Shown: in pieces, positions 23,901 to 30,447 of the stretch
Position numbering within the stretch: position 1 is the first letter of the stretch
Layout of the letters: the number at the start of each line of letters is the position of its first letter
The notes under the pieces: model-generated
Told to the model about the DNA's origin: nothing
Seen by the model: the letters and a program-made list of their open reading frames with translations, nothing else
The model's database searches: none
Position numbers and translations under genes: made by a program
DNA from: Nereocystis luetkeana
Taxonomy: Eukaryota; Sar; Phaeophyceae; Laminariales; Laminariaceae
Assembly (NCBI GenBank): GCA_031213475.1
Contig: JARUPZ010000014.1
Span: 1,178,001 to 1,242,000, forward strand
DNA: 64,000 bases
Direction: 5' to 3'

Positions 23901-26473
23901 CGATATCCCTTTTAGAACCGCACTATCGAAAGACACATACCGGTATTTGATTCTAATTTCAATTAGCTTGTCCCCGAAACGGGAGTCCGGTCCTAATTGG
24001 GATACGCGGGGGAGCGGGGCTTACCCTTGTTGATGTCGACCGTTTTTAGGGTTTTCTGCAACCGTGTTAGGCATTATCCTCCTATAGCAGTAGCACCACA
24101 GCACCACGGCTGGTGCTGTTGCTGCTGTACCACATCTACAGCATACGTACAGTAGTACTCGTACTGCAGTAGTAGATATATAAATCGACTTACGTTGATC
24201 ATGCTTGTAGCGGCGAGTGTTTATTTCGTCTTTTAGCGACTACTACTACTGCTACTATTAATGCTACTGCTGCTGCCGTGACCACAGAGGGAGCCTGTAT
24301 ATCTCCAGGAAAACGAAGAATTGACAGACACTGGGTGTGTTGGATGTCGACAGGGAGAAATGTATTGTGAGGAACACACCCACCGCATTTATTTATCGAC
24401 TATTGATAAGAATGCTGTGAAACGGTATTGCTCAGGGTTTGACGGGCATGTGGAGGATTACTACCACTACCTTTCGAACGAGACGTACGAGTGGATCACC
24501 AAGGCCTTGGGAGAGTGCTGCCCGTCGGGACGAGTGGTGTCGGTGCTCGAGGGAGGGTATTCGCTGGAGGCTAGGGTGTCGCGCGCTAAGGCCGCCCAGC
24601 AGGTATGACAAGAGTATGGTGTGGTGATGGTATGGTATGGTACGCGGGGAGGCGAGGTAACTTGGGTATCTGATAGTATGGTATGGTGTGGTATTCTGTG
24701 GTATATGGTATGGTGTATGAGTGTGTGTTCTGATGATACGGTGTTGTATAATATGGTATGGCGTGGTGTCGGTGCTGGAGGGGGGGTGTTCGCTAGAAGC
24801 CAGAGTGTCGCGCGCAGAGGCCGCCCAGCAGGTATGATATAATAACGGGACGGTGTGGGGTGGGGTGGTATCGTAGAGTATTGTATTGTGGTGTGGTATG
24901 GTAAGCGCTGTGGCAGGATACTTTAGTATCTGGTATTGGTGATAAGGTTTGGTGTGGTGCATTATTGTATGGTAAAGTGTGGTATGGTATCGTGTGGGAT
25001 AGTGTGGTATGTTGTGGTATGGTATGGTATGGTGTACTATGATGTGTTGTGGTAGAATATGGTGTGGTATAATATGGCGTGGTCTCGGTGCTGGAAAGAG
25101 GGTGTTCGCTGGAGACTAGATTGTCACGCGCTAAGGCCGCCCAGCAGGTACGGTAGAGGACGGTGTGGTATGGTTTGGTGCGTTTCATCCTCTGCCACAA
25201 TATGCGACCTACATAGACCTGCCTTGCGTCTCATTTCGATGCCGGACGGAATCGAAAATAGCCTTACAACCATTCGACAATTACACTCGAGCCCCCCCCC
25301 CCCCCCCGCGCCACAATCATTTTTCAGAATCGTTCGAGTAACATCATCCTTCTGCCCCCCCTCTATGGTCATACGACTACGGCCATAAACATGAGATCCG
25401 AGTGCATCTCTCCTATCGAGTACACCCCTCCCGCTCCCACACCCATCCCCATCCCCCCTCCCCTGCGCGTGCATATTTCCTGTTGTTTTTTGTTATTACA
25501 GGCTCGTGCCAACACGAAACGAGCGACGAAGCCCGAAGCTGTCGCGTCAAGCAGCGTCGCCGGGGCGGCGGCGGCGGCGGGCTCGGGCCCCGCGCGTCGT
25601 GAACGTCGCAGCCGGCCCGCGACGCGCGGCAGCGCCTCCTCGGCAAGCGGTCCCTCGGTTCCGATGGGTGCAAAGAACGCGCCGCCGCCGCCGCCGCAGG
25701 CGGAAGAAGCACCGCGACCAGCCTCATCGTCGTCAGATTTAATGTCGTCGTCGCTGCTCGGGGCGCCGTCAGTGAGCGTCGTCCCGATGGTCACTTCCTC
25801 TCCCGAGAAACGGTGCGCATCTGTTGCGGGGACTGAATCCGGCGTCGTTCTTGGAACCGTTCCCAGGACCATTCCAGGCACCGTTCCGCGGGATTTCCCC
25901 GGAGATGTTGTGCATATGTCGACCGTTTCGGCAGATACCGCGACGAACGTCGCCGCCGCTGGAGAAATCCCTAAGCCGCCGCCCTCCTCCGCCGCCGCCG
26001 CCGCTGCCCGTGTGGCTGTCGTAGCCCCCCCTCTCGCACCCCGGGAAGCTAGAAGCGGCAGCGCTGGTCATGAAGGTGGTGGTGGTGGTGGTGGTGATGG
26101 CATTCGGATCAAACCCGGTTCTGAGGTAGCGGGCTTTGCCGCGGCTGGGGCTACTGTAGCGGCGCCAGGTGCGCCAGAGGAGCCGGTTTTGAGAGCGGAA
26201 GACGGTGGCCTCGTTCGCGGGGTAGTTTCGCACGTGACCGCGCTGATGCAAGCCTGCGCCGGGGAAGAGTTTGCCCGGTCTCCTTCGATCCAGGGGGCGG
26301 GGGGCAAGCATGTTGGAGGGTCGTCAAGGCTGTCGGGAGGAGGGGGGGGGGGAAGAGGGGTGGGGGTGGGAGTGGGAGGTGTAGCGCGGTGCGTCGCCGG
26401 GAAGAAAAGCGGTCGTGGTGGTACCGTTAGAGGGGTGTTGAAGGCGGAGGAGAGGGCGGCTATGGAGGTATAA
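2435..26473 (+). CDS. Histone deacetylase, class II type, 15 exons
   Basis: Zn-dependent lysine deacetylase expected to remove acetyl groups from histones or other proteins. Exons: 2435-2922, 3536-3664, 5560-5856, 6507-6601, 8445-8536, 12291-12389, 12617-12693, 13656-13760, 15078-15216, 18291-18438, 20520-20604, 22476-22557, 23221-23275, 24436-24602, 25502-26473. Every junction keeps phase and the sum is 1010 codons. The deacetylase domain is about residues 290-690. It shows TLVVYPTECLLHM, RPPGHHAGP (His-His pair near 421), DIDIHHGNGT (zinc Asp and His), SAGFDGH (third zinc Asp) and VLEGGY (catalytic Tyr). The N-terminal 290 residues and C-terminal 320 residues are low complexity. The start ATG at 2435 is the first in-frame ATG of the exon 1 frame. 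The second, third and sixth exon borders are the least sure: 3664 and 8536 need GC donors, and exon 3 could start at 5576. Confidence 0.9.
3119..3197. repeat. 39-bp direct duplication
   Basis: Two identical adjacent copies of a unit beginning CGCTGTTCGTTTGGATCTAC and ending CAGCGATGGCGGTT. Confidence 0.9.
3536..3664 (+). CDS. HDAC exon 2, charged linker
   Basis: The acceptor follows a pyrimidine tract (cttctgtcgcag). The exon continues exon 1 in phase and encodes a charged linker with the stretch SPAKKHQADKGDASAHG. The donor is uncertain. A GC donor after GCACGCAG gives phase 2, which fits an exon 3 start at 5560. Confidence 0.5.
4530..4995. repeat. Minisatellite with TGCAGTAGACAC-type unit
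   Basis: Degenerate 12-15 bp units (ACTGCAGTAGGCACT and similar), about 30 copies, in an HDAC intron. Confidence 0.85.
5255..5545. repeat. Minisatellite with TTCCTCGAACCG-type unit
   Basis: Degenerate 12-24 bp units directly upstream of HDAC exon 3. Open in one frame, but the translation is a repeat product. Confidence 0.8.
5560..5856 (+). CDS. HDAC exon 3, start of deacetylase domain
   Basis: The end of this exon encodes NRTLVVYPTECLLHM, the first strand of the deacetylase fold, and stops at a strong donor (gtgagt) in phase 2. The alternative acceptor at 5575 (ttctttcag) has a better pyrimidine tract but needs phase 0. The stretch upstream (5255-5545) is a minisatellite and is not read as exon. 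Confidence 0.75.
6043..6139. mobile_element. MITE family B, copy 1
   Basis: A palindrome with ends TTAACCCCTTTAGAACCGCA and complement and an internal arm CCCGTTTTGGGGACAAAC. Other copies lie at 11123-11213, 18751-18848, 19670-19775, 22990-23070, 23905-24003, 27851-27947, 42010-42096, 50819-50912 and 51692-51787. No copy has coding capacity. Confidence 0.8.
6349..6455. mobile_element. MITE family A, copy 1
   Basis: A near-perfect palindrome of about 107 bp. Its ends read TTACGGGGG...CATAGTTAATAGGACC and the reverse complement, flanked by TA on each side. Such a short inverted repeat with a TA target duplication and no coding capacity fits a Tc1/mariner-type MITE. There is no TACCWGGTA motif in its centre. 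Confidence 0.85.
6507..6601 (+). CDS. HDAC exon 4
   Basis: Encodes CEGHQEAPKRLELLCGENG, the family segment that normally reads HPExPxRL. The incoming codon AT|G and the outgoing codon G|GG both fit their neighbours. Confidence 0.85.
7206..7290 (+). mobile_element. tRNA-derived SINE head
   Basis: The sequence has a D-arm-like stem GGTT/AACC around TCTAGTGG (A-box-like) and a good B box GGTTCGAGCCC inside a five-pair T arm (CTGGG/CCCAG). The 7-bp acceptor stem does not pair and the anticodon loop is nine bases, so this is not an intact tRNA gene. An A-rich stretch follows at 7297-7318. It is best read as the head of a tRNA-derived SINE inside an HDAC intron. Confidence 0.6.
7424..7556 (+). repeat. 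A-tailed retroposon-like repeat, copy 2
   Basis: Near-identical to 1190-1322 across the body. The tail here is AAAAAAAAAAAGAAAAAAAA. It lies 130 bp after the SINE head, so the two may be parts of one composite element. Confidence 0.6.
7970..8428. repeat. (TGCTG)n pentanucleotide satellite at a splice acceptor
   Basis: About 90 almost perfect copies of a 5-bp unit, degrading to TGCCG in the last three. All six frames stay open through it because a 5-bp unit with no stop is read in every phase (Cys-Ala-Val-Leu on the plus strand, Thr-Ala-Gln-His-Ser on the minus). The tract runs straight into the acceptor of HDAC exon 5 (gtcag|GG at 8444). It is intronic, and the predicted repeat peptides are not genes. 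Confidence 0.95.
8445..8536 (+). CDS. HDAC exon 5
   Basis: Encodes LEWADPSDIKPAVISDLLRV followed by HEYDYLLHIQ, a typical class II HDAC helix segment. It joins exon 4 as G|GG. The best donor is a GC donor (CAG|gcaagg, phase 0), matching the phase-0 acceptor at 12290. A GT donor five bases later would need a different exon 6 start. Confidence 0.85.
8578..9640. repeat. Three adjacent repeat tracts
   Basis: 8578-8990 is a GGTTC/GGTTT simple repeat. 9010-9160 has AATTCGGCCT-type units. 9225-9640 is a minisatellite of about 35-40 bp units with CGTGTCTGGCCAATCA. Confidence 0.8.
11515..12225. repeat. Minisatellite with GTGCCGTTTCGTCCAAG-type unit
   Basis: About 15 degenerate units of 35-60 bp containing GACGGTTTCG and GTGCCGTTTCGTCC. 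It stops about 65 bp before HDAC exon 6. Confidence 0.85.
12291..12389 (+). CDS. HDAC exon 6
   Basis: Encodes RFAPDPGYVDVDTRVSRESY and then EAARMAAGAVILA, the helix before the active-site loop. The donor gtgaga at 12390 is in phase 0. The start may instead be 12269 or 12232, with other phases. Confidence 0.75.
12617..12693 (+). CDS. HDAC exon 7, His-His active site
   Basis: Encodes NAFVAVRPPGHHAGPS with both catalytic His residues. The donor is gtgagt, phase 2. The acceptor follows gcaccccag. Confidence 0.92.
13524..13590 (+). repeat. Dispersed C-tailed repeat, copy R1
   Basis: Core TATGGTCATACGACTACGGC, then GAGTAC and a C-rich tail. The tail ends 66 bp before the acceptor of HDAC exon 8, on the sense strand. 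Confidence 0.75.
13656..13760 (+). CDS. HDAC exon 8
   Basis: Encodes FWKNPGMNSSGFCLLNNAAI followed by GAAYARC, the strand and helix after the His-His loop. The acceptor is ttttttgcag and both phases fit. Confidence 0.9.
14406..14503. mobile_element. MITE family A, degenerate copy 2
   Basis: Shares the AGTAAATAGGACCAAATATT arm and the complementary arm, but the outermost GGGGG bases are altered and the right end reads CTTCCCCGCACTATTAA. Confidence 0.65.
15078..15216 (+). CDS. HDAC exon 9, zinc ligand motif
   Basis: Encodes VSRVAIVDIDIHHGNGTEEI, which carries the zinc-binding Asp and His. The acceptor has a weak pyrimidine tract but is fixed by phase. The 3' border is less certain: the donor could also be at 15160 after GTCAG. 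Confidence 0.85.
15584..15847. repeat. Two tandem units of about 132 bp
   Basis: Both start GATGCACCATGGCAGTC and end CGTTTTTCGATTTACC, with scattered differences, in HDAC intron 9. Confidence 0.85.
16283..16590 (+). repeat. Dispersed C-tailed repeats R13 (16283-16345) and R4 (16420-16590)
   Basis: R4 is one of the longest copies, with GCGCTTCGCGCTTGGTGCAA upstream of the core. R13 is a diverged copy ending in a run of 14 C. Both lie inside HDAC intron 9, away from exons. Confidence 0.7.
17092..17205. mobile_element. MITE family A, copy 3, with central TACCAGGTA
   Basis: The same arms as copy 1. The centre reads AAATATATACCAGGTAGG, seven bases longer than in copy 4. Confidence 0.85.
17223..17329. 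mobile_element. MITE family A, copy 4, empty centre
   Basis: The centre reads AAATATATAGGTTTT, the empty-site form of the sequence in copy 3. It lies 18 bp from copy 3. Confidence 0.85.
17640..17753. mobile_element. MITE family A, copy 5, with central motif
   Basis: Inverted relative to copy 3. Read on the minus strand its centre has CCTGG at the position where copy 3 has CCAGG. It is flanked by TA. Confidence 0.85.
17917..18023. mobile_element. MITE family A, copy 6, empty centre
   Basis: Full arms and TA flanks. The centre is AAATATATAGTTTTTT with no extra motif. Confidence 0.85.
18291..18438 (+). CDS. HDAC exon 10
   Basis: Encodes LPLPPSWPPVTKTMYKPWL then DQGDADNVFFGSVSLQD and FYPASG, the substrate-loop region of class II enzymes. 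It ends in phase 1 and joins exon 11 as G|GA. Confidence 0.9.
18751..18848. mobile_element. MITE family B, copy 3
   Basis: Arms GGACTGCAGTCCCGTTTTGG and CCAAACGGGACTGCGATCC, ending AAAAGGG. It lies in an HDAC intron. Confidence 0.75.
19167..19267. mobile_element. MITE family A, copy 7, empty centre
   Basis: Arms TTACGGGGGACCATAG and CTATGGTCCCTCGTAA, with a short centre lacking the motif. Confidence 0.8.
20520..20604 (+). CDS. HDAC exon 11
   Basis: Encodes TEEEHFDSNDNIVNVSLSAL and GPPPGEEG, matching the family strand usually read NVVNVPL. It is framed by a C-rich acceptor tract and a gtgaga donor. Confidence 0.88.
22242..22354. mobile_element. MITE family A, copy 8, with shortened motif
   Basis: Full arms. 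The centre reads CTACCAGTATATG, the same site as copy 5 with one G missing. Confidence 0.85.
22476..22557 (+). CDS. HDAC exon 12
   Basis: Encodes TKTKLTEYVNKAGSEFKQKC, a charged helix before the third zinc ligand. Phases fit exons 11 and 13. Confidence 0.85.
23221..23275 (+). CDS. HDAC exon 13
   Basis: A short exon encoding TLLARLKDFSPDLLIISAG, the strand that leads into the third zinc Asp. The acceptor has a TG/T-rich tract and the donor is gtaagg. Confidence 0.92.
24436..24602 (+). CDS. HDAC exon 14, zinc Asp and catalytic Tyr
   Basis: Encodes GFDGHVEDYYHYLSNETYEW and CCPSGRVVSVLEGGYSLEAR. The Asp of GFDGH is the third zinc ligand and the Tyr of LEGGY is the catalytic Tyr. The exon ends in phase 0 at CAGCAG|gtatga. 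Two further copies of its last 69 bp follow downstream. Confidence 0.93.
24605..25075. repeat. GGTATGGTGT-type simple repeat between exon 14 copies
   Basis: A degenerate 5-10 bp repeat separates the three 69-bp exon-end copies and probably drove their duplication. Confidence 0.8.
24763..24831 (+). pseudogene. Tandem copy 2 of the exon 14 end
   Basis: This 69-bp stretch matches 24534-24602. It is open in the same frame and followed by the same donor (gtatga). The encoded core is VSVLEGGCSLEARVSR, so the catalytic Tyr codon is Cys. No acceptor is visible directly upstream, so it is probably an intronic duplicate carried by expansion of the surrounding GGTATGGTGT repeats. Confidence 0.75.
25079..25147 (+). 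pseudogene. Tandem copy 3 of the exon 14 end
   Basis: The third 69-bp copy, also in frame and followed by a donor (gtacgg). The core is VSVLERGCSLETRLSR, again with Cys in place of the catalytic Tyr and with one Gly changed to Arg. Confidence 0.75.
25362..25440 (+). repeat. Dispersed C-tailed repeat, copy R2
   Basis: Core as in R1. Its C-rich tail leads straight into the pyrimidine-rich tract before the acceptor of HDAC exon 15 (62 bp away). Confidence 0.75.
25502..26473 (+). CDS. HDAC exon 15, C-terminal tail
   Basis: Joins exon 14 in phase 0 and ends with TAA at 26471-26473. It encodes about 323 residues rich in Ala, Gly, Ser and Pro with a repeated GTVPRTIPGTVPR segment. Near the end it encodes GGLVRGVVSHVTALMQA, which resembles the final helix of class II domains. 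Confidence 0.85.
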   Translation, partial: ARANTKRATKPEAVASSSVAGAAAAAGSGPARRERRSRPATRGSASSASGPSVPMGAKNAPPPPPQAEEAPRPASSSSDLMSSSLLGAPSVSVVPMVTSSPEKRCASVAGTESGVVLGTVPRTIPGTVPRDFPGDVVHMSTVSADTATNVAAAGEIPKPPPSSAAAAAARVAVVAPPLAPREARSGSAGHEGGGGGGGDGIRIKPGSEVAGFAAAGATVAAPGAPEEPVLRAEDGGLVRGVVSHVTALMQACAGEEFARSPSIQGAGGKHVGGSSRLSGGGGGGRGVGVGVGGVARCVAGKKSGRGGTVRGVLKAEERAAMEV

Positions 26474-27850
26474 TGCAGGCGGCGCAGCTGCCGCTGGGGT
26501 GGAAGCTTTTGGGGGGCGCGTGCGGTCATGCAGGTCTATTGTAGCCGCGCAGCTACTGCAGTATCGACGGCTTATGGAGACGCGTGCGACCATGCAGGTC
26601 TAGCGGAGGCAGCGTAAGCACGCAAGACAAACACACACCCTCAGAAGTTTCCAAACCGATTTTCTCGACGACGAGGATGACATGGTGTAGACACCGAGCG
26701 ATGCGTCTATGGAGAAGGATATCGACGGGAATAATCTTTCCCAAACCGCCGCTTTTGTTGTGTCTGCCCTTTTGGGATAAAATCGGCTTCGGAATTCCTC
26801 CTCGGATGTGTGCTATCTCGATTATTGTATGCGGTACTTGTGGCGGCCGGATTTTTGCGTCGGAGTGGTCGTATGTACTGCGCTCGGTTTTGCCGCGAGC
26901 GTGTATGGTACTGGTGGTGTATTGTCTCCCTGTTGCAGGCATCGGAGGTAGTGTACGGCAGTAGTAGCAGTAAGGCGGTCCGCCTACTTCCCATGTTTTT
27001 TTTTGTGTTCTGATATATTGTGACATTTTGATACTTTGGCTTGATATTTTTACTTGATATTTTGATGTTTTGCAAGTTGAAAATTGGAAGTGTGATAGTT
27101 TGACGTTTGGCGTTTTGATGTTCAGATGTTTTGCCATTTGAAGGTCTCGAGCTATTTTTACTGTTTTATAGTGTGACATTTGTATGTGATGGTTGGAATA
27201 TGATACTTGGTATGTTTGTTATGTATCGATAGTTCGATTTTTTCGTTTATCGATATTTCATATTTTGATTAAATAACTCTCCCCTGGTCCCCCGGCCACG
27301 TGATCATAGTACGTGTGTATCATACCGTGTACGTTTAAACGTGTGTTTTCCATGTTCTATTTTAATACTTTGAATTTCTTGGCGCGGTAGTTTTTATCTC
27401 ATTGGCCGGCGAAACGTCAGACATGCAGCTACTGACTTATGCCCGAGAGCAGCAATATGCACACAGTAGACGTACTGAGCCCACTACTACTGTACTGCTG
27501 TACCAGTAGCTACTTTGTTGTTCGGCTAAATTTCTCGCAACGAAAGTCCGCCGCACGTAACATGATTTTCAGTCGTGTCCCCTTTCCATGGTAGGAAAAG
27601 GCCTCCATGTGACGTATCCCTTTCAGAAGTGCGCCTACGGTAAAAAACCATGCTCATCTGTCCCTAAATATACGAACCGTTTATATTGAATATTATGATA
27701 GAAACGACCCTTATTTTTAGAGGCATCGTGTTATCAAACGGCCATCACCGCCCTTCCGCTTATTCGGGGGTTTTTCATGTTTTTTAGATGCCTTGAGCTA
27801 AACACTGAGAAAGAAGGATGTTGACGTTCATGGCAACATGACAAATGCCT

Positions 27851-27947
27851 TGACCCTTTTAGCACCGCACTCCCATATGTAGGGACAAAGCACTCTAACT
27901 ATCAGTGGTTCGCCCCCAAAACGGGACTGGGGTCCTAAAAGGGTTAA
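27851..27947. mobile_element. MITE family B, copy 7
   Basis: Lies between the two convergent genes. The right arm AAAACGGGACTGGGGTCC is well kept and the left arm is diverged. Confidence 0.7.
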
Positions 27948-29321
27948 TACCTGCAAAGCGCCTAGAGTATTGATGGGCGGCGTCGAAGCATGTTTTGAGC
28001 GATATTTTTTATCTGCTGCCTGGTACTGGTATGAAACACGCTAACAACAGCCGTCGACATAAATAAAATCAACTGAGGGTCTATTTTATGTTCGAGCTCC
28101 ATGCAACACAAGCAACACAAGGCGGGTCAAGTCTAAAGTAACCTGGCGACACTATTTAATTCGTACCAGGTACCTGGTACGCTGTAGCCTAGACGCACCA
28201 CGAACGTTTCCTGCGATCGTAGATGGTTGTCGTTATGTACATACATAGATGGTTGGAAGAATAACAAGTTTCGATTAATTGATGCACGTGAGTCGAACGA
28301 AAGATGGAAATTATCTTTAATAGATGACTGAGCCGAAGATAGTTGAAGGAATCACAACTGGTTCGACAGCTACAGATAGTCGGAACACGCAGTCCACTGA
28401 CCAGGTCGCTGAGAACATGTCGGCGACAAAGTAATCACCGGGCCTACTTTACGTATTGCCTCAACGGTGACATACAAGGTAGGGGGGTGGGTGAGCCTTG
28501 AAAATTGCTGTTACTGCCGCCGAATCAAATTACGAAAACCAGTTTTTTATTTTGCGCCAGGCGTACATCATGAAAAAGGAGAGAGCTGTGCGCATGGGAA
28601 CCCCCCCCCCCCCCCCCCGTCATGTACCCGCATAGGAGTTCCTAAGTACCAAGAAATACCCCCGTCTCTACGAAACACGCCCCTAGACCAGAAAGGAACT
28701 CCCCCCTTCTCTTCTCTTCCCCGCCCTTTAAAGATGTCGGATACAGTCGTCAAGGAACCGACACAGCCACCAAGGAACACGGGCCCCCCGACATAAATCT
28801 AGTGGATTAAGTCTAAAGAGGCCGTGACGGGTCAAAACTACGTAGACCGTCAACCAAAACCACCATTGTTTCCCTTCGCTTCACTCTACACACTTGTTTT
28901 TTTGCCGTTCGATCGACACAAAAACCGCCAGACAAGAGATAACAACACGATGCCCGACACAAATCATCCCTCCAGAGGTGACAGACAGCCAGACAGCAGA
29001 CTAAAATTCGTGCGACACAGGTCATCATGTGTAGCAGTCGCCGCCAAAACAAAAAACGACAACGACGAACGGGGCCAACACACGCAGAAATTGCAGGAAA
29101 AACAACCCACCAGAACACGCTTCAAACGACCTCACACAGCGCAACTGACTACACGGCACAGACAAACGTATCGTCAGGAACAGCAGAGGATAGCCCACTA
29201 TCCACTAACCGTCATCTGTTGCCGCACACATACTTATCTCAATACCGTACCACACACCTCCACACAACACGGTTGTCGACTGCCAACAACCCAAGGCCAA
29301 TACCCCCCCCCCCCCCCCCCC

Positions 29322-29450
29322 CGCCCGGTGAAAATCCGACGTGCTCTGTCCCGGCATGGTAGCGACCGTCCCGGCATGGTGGCGATGCGAGGGTCTATGG
29401 TCATACGACTACGGCCATGCATGCCACGAGTACCCTCCCTCCTCCCCGCC
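29322..29450 (+). repeat. Dispersed C-tailed repeat, copy R5
   Basis: An intergenic copy preceded by a 17-C run, with a small internal duplication of CCCGGCATGGTGGCGA-type sequence. Confidence 0.7.
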
Positions 29451-29835
29451 CCATCTCCATACAAAACTATCCTCTACTGGCAATGACCACAGCCTACCGT
29501 TATATAGATATCCCTCATCCCCCCCCCACACCTTGAAAACTAAAACACAAATCTACAACTATAGACCTAAGCATCATTATATGTAGATACCCCACATCTC
29601 ACCCCGAACCGAGGCCCAGGCGTTACATTGCAGGGCACCTATAACACCAAGAAAAACTAGTTCTAAGAAAGCCAGGCTGACATCGGCAGGGAAATGAGAT
29701 CCAGGCTGACATTCGCATGGCAACACAGCCCAGGGAAATAAGAAATTCAGACACCGCTATACTGAAGTGAGAGTACAGCGCATCCTTGCCGAAACACTAA
29801 ACCCAGCCTGGGTCCTTAGTTCTGCTGCTTTACCA

Positions 29836-30447
29836 CTACGAGGTTTCCTGTGTTGTCGTAGAGCATAGCCCACGGATGTGACCTTTGAGGCATTCAAGCT
29901 CCGAAGGCAGTCCTGGGGTCTTGCCCGCTCCCCCCCCTCGCTCTTGCCCGTCACCTTCTGGGCCAACTCCCGTGCACGGTTCTAGTTCTTGTTCTCCTTT
30001 ACCGTGCGCGCCGCGACCACCCTCCCCCAAATCCCCGCAGCTGACTCCAAGACTACCACCACCGCCAACGGCGCTGGTGCTGGTGCTGCCGCTGCTGATG
30101 ACACGAGCACTGTCAGTAGTGCCTCTTGCAGAAGGTGCGCCTAGTGCACCAGGCGAGATCGATGCCGTCGCTACCGTCGCTACCGCCGCTGCTGCTGCCG
30201 CTGCTCCTGCTCCTGCTGCTGCCGCTGCTCCTGCTACCGCTGGTGTAGTCACTGGCGTTGTCGTTGCTGCTGCTGCTTCTGCCGTTGTTGGTGCTGATGC
30301 TGTTGCTGCTGTTGTCGTTGTTGTTGTTGCTGCTGCTGTTGTCTTGTTGTCCACTTGAGCGGCTACGTCTGCTCGAGATAATTGGCAGCGGCGCTCCATG
30401 ACGGACACGACCCGTCCGCAGCACAACCGTTCCGCCATCTTTACAAT
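29836..30447 (-). CDS. Last exon of the giant gene, catalytic Tyr lost
   Basis: Encodes IVKMAERLCCGRVVSVMERR followed by CQLSRADVAAQ, so the LEGGY position is MERRC. A Thr/Ala repeat (GCT/GTT triplets on the plus strand) follows, then an end of ECLKGHIRGLCS, which matches the last helix of class II domains. The stop is at 29836-29838. Confidence 0.85.
   Translation of the reverse strand: MVKMAERLCCGRVVSVMERRCQLSRADVAAQVDNKTTAAATTTTTTAATASAPTTAEAAAATTTPVTTPAVAGAAAAAGAGAAAAAAAVATVATASISPGALGAPSARGTTDSARVISSGSTSTSAVGGGGSLGVSCGDLGEGGRGAHGKGEQELEPCTGVGPEGDGQERGGGAGKTPGLPSELECLKGHIRGLCSTTTQETS

Larger units (their letters stand above)
26474..29835. other. Convergent intergenic region
   Basis: Lies between the stop codons of the two HDAC-type genes. 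I see no exon. It contains an imperfect 65-bp tandem repeat right after the HDAC stop (26474-26610), a degenerate TTTTGAT repeat (27005-27180), a MITE-B copy (27851), a fused double TACCWGGTA site (28164-28179), a poly-C run (28601) and one dispersed C-tailed repeat (29322-29450). Confidence 0.6.
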
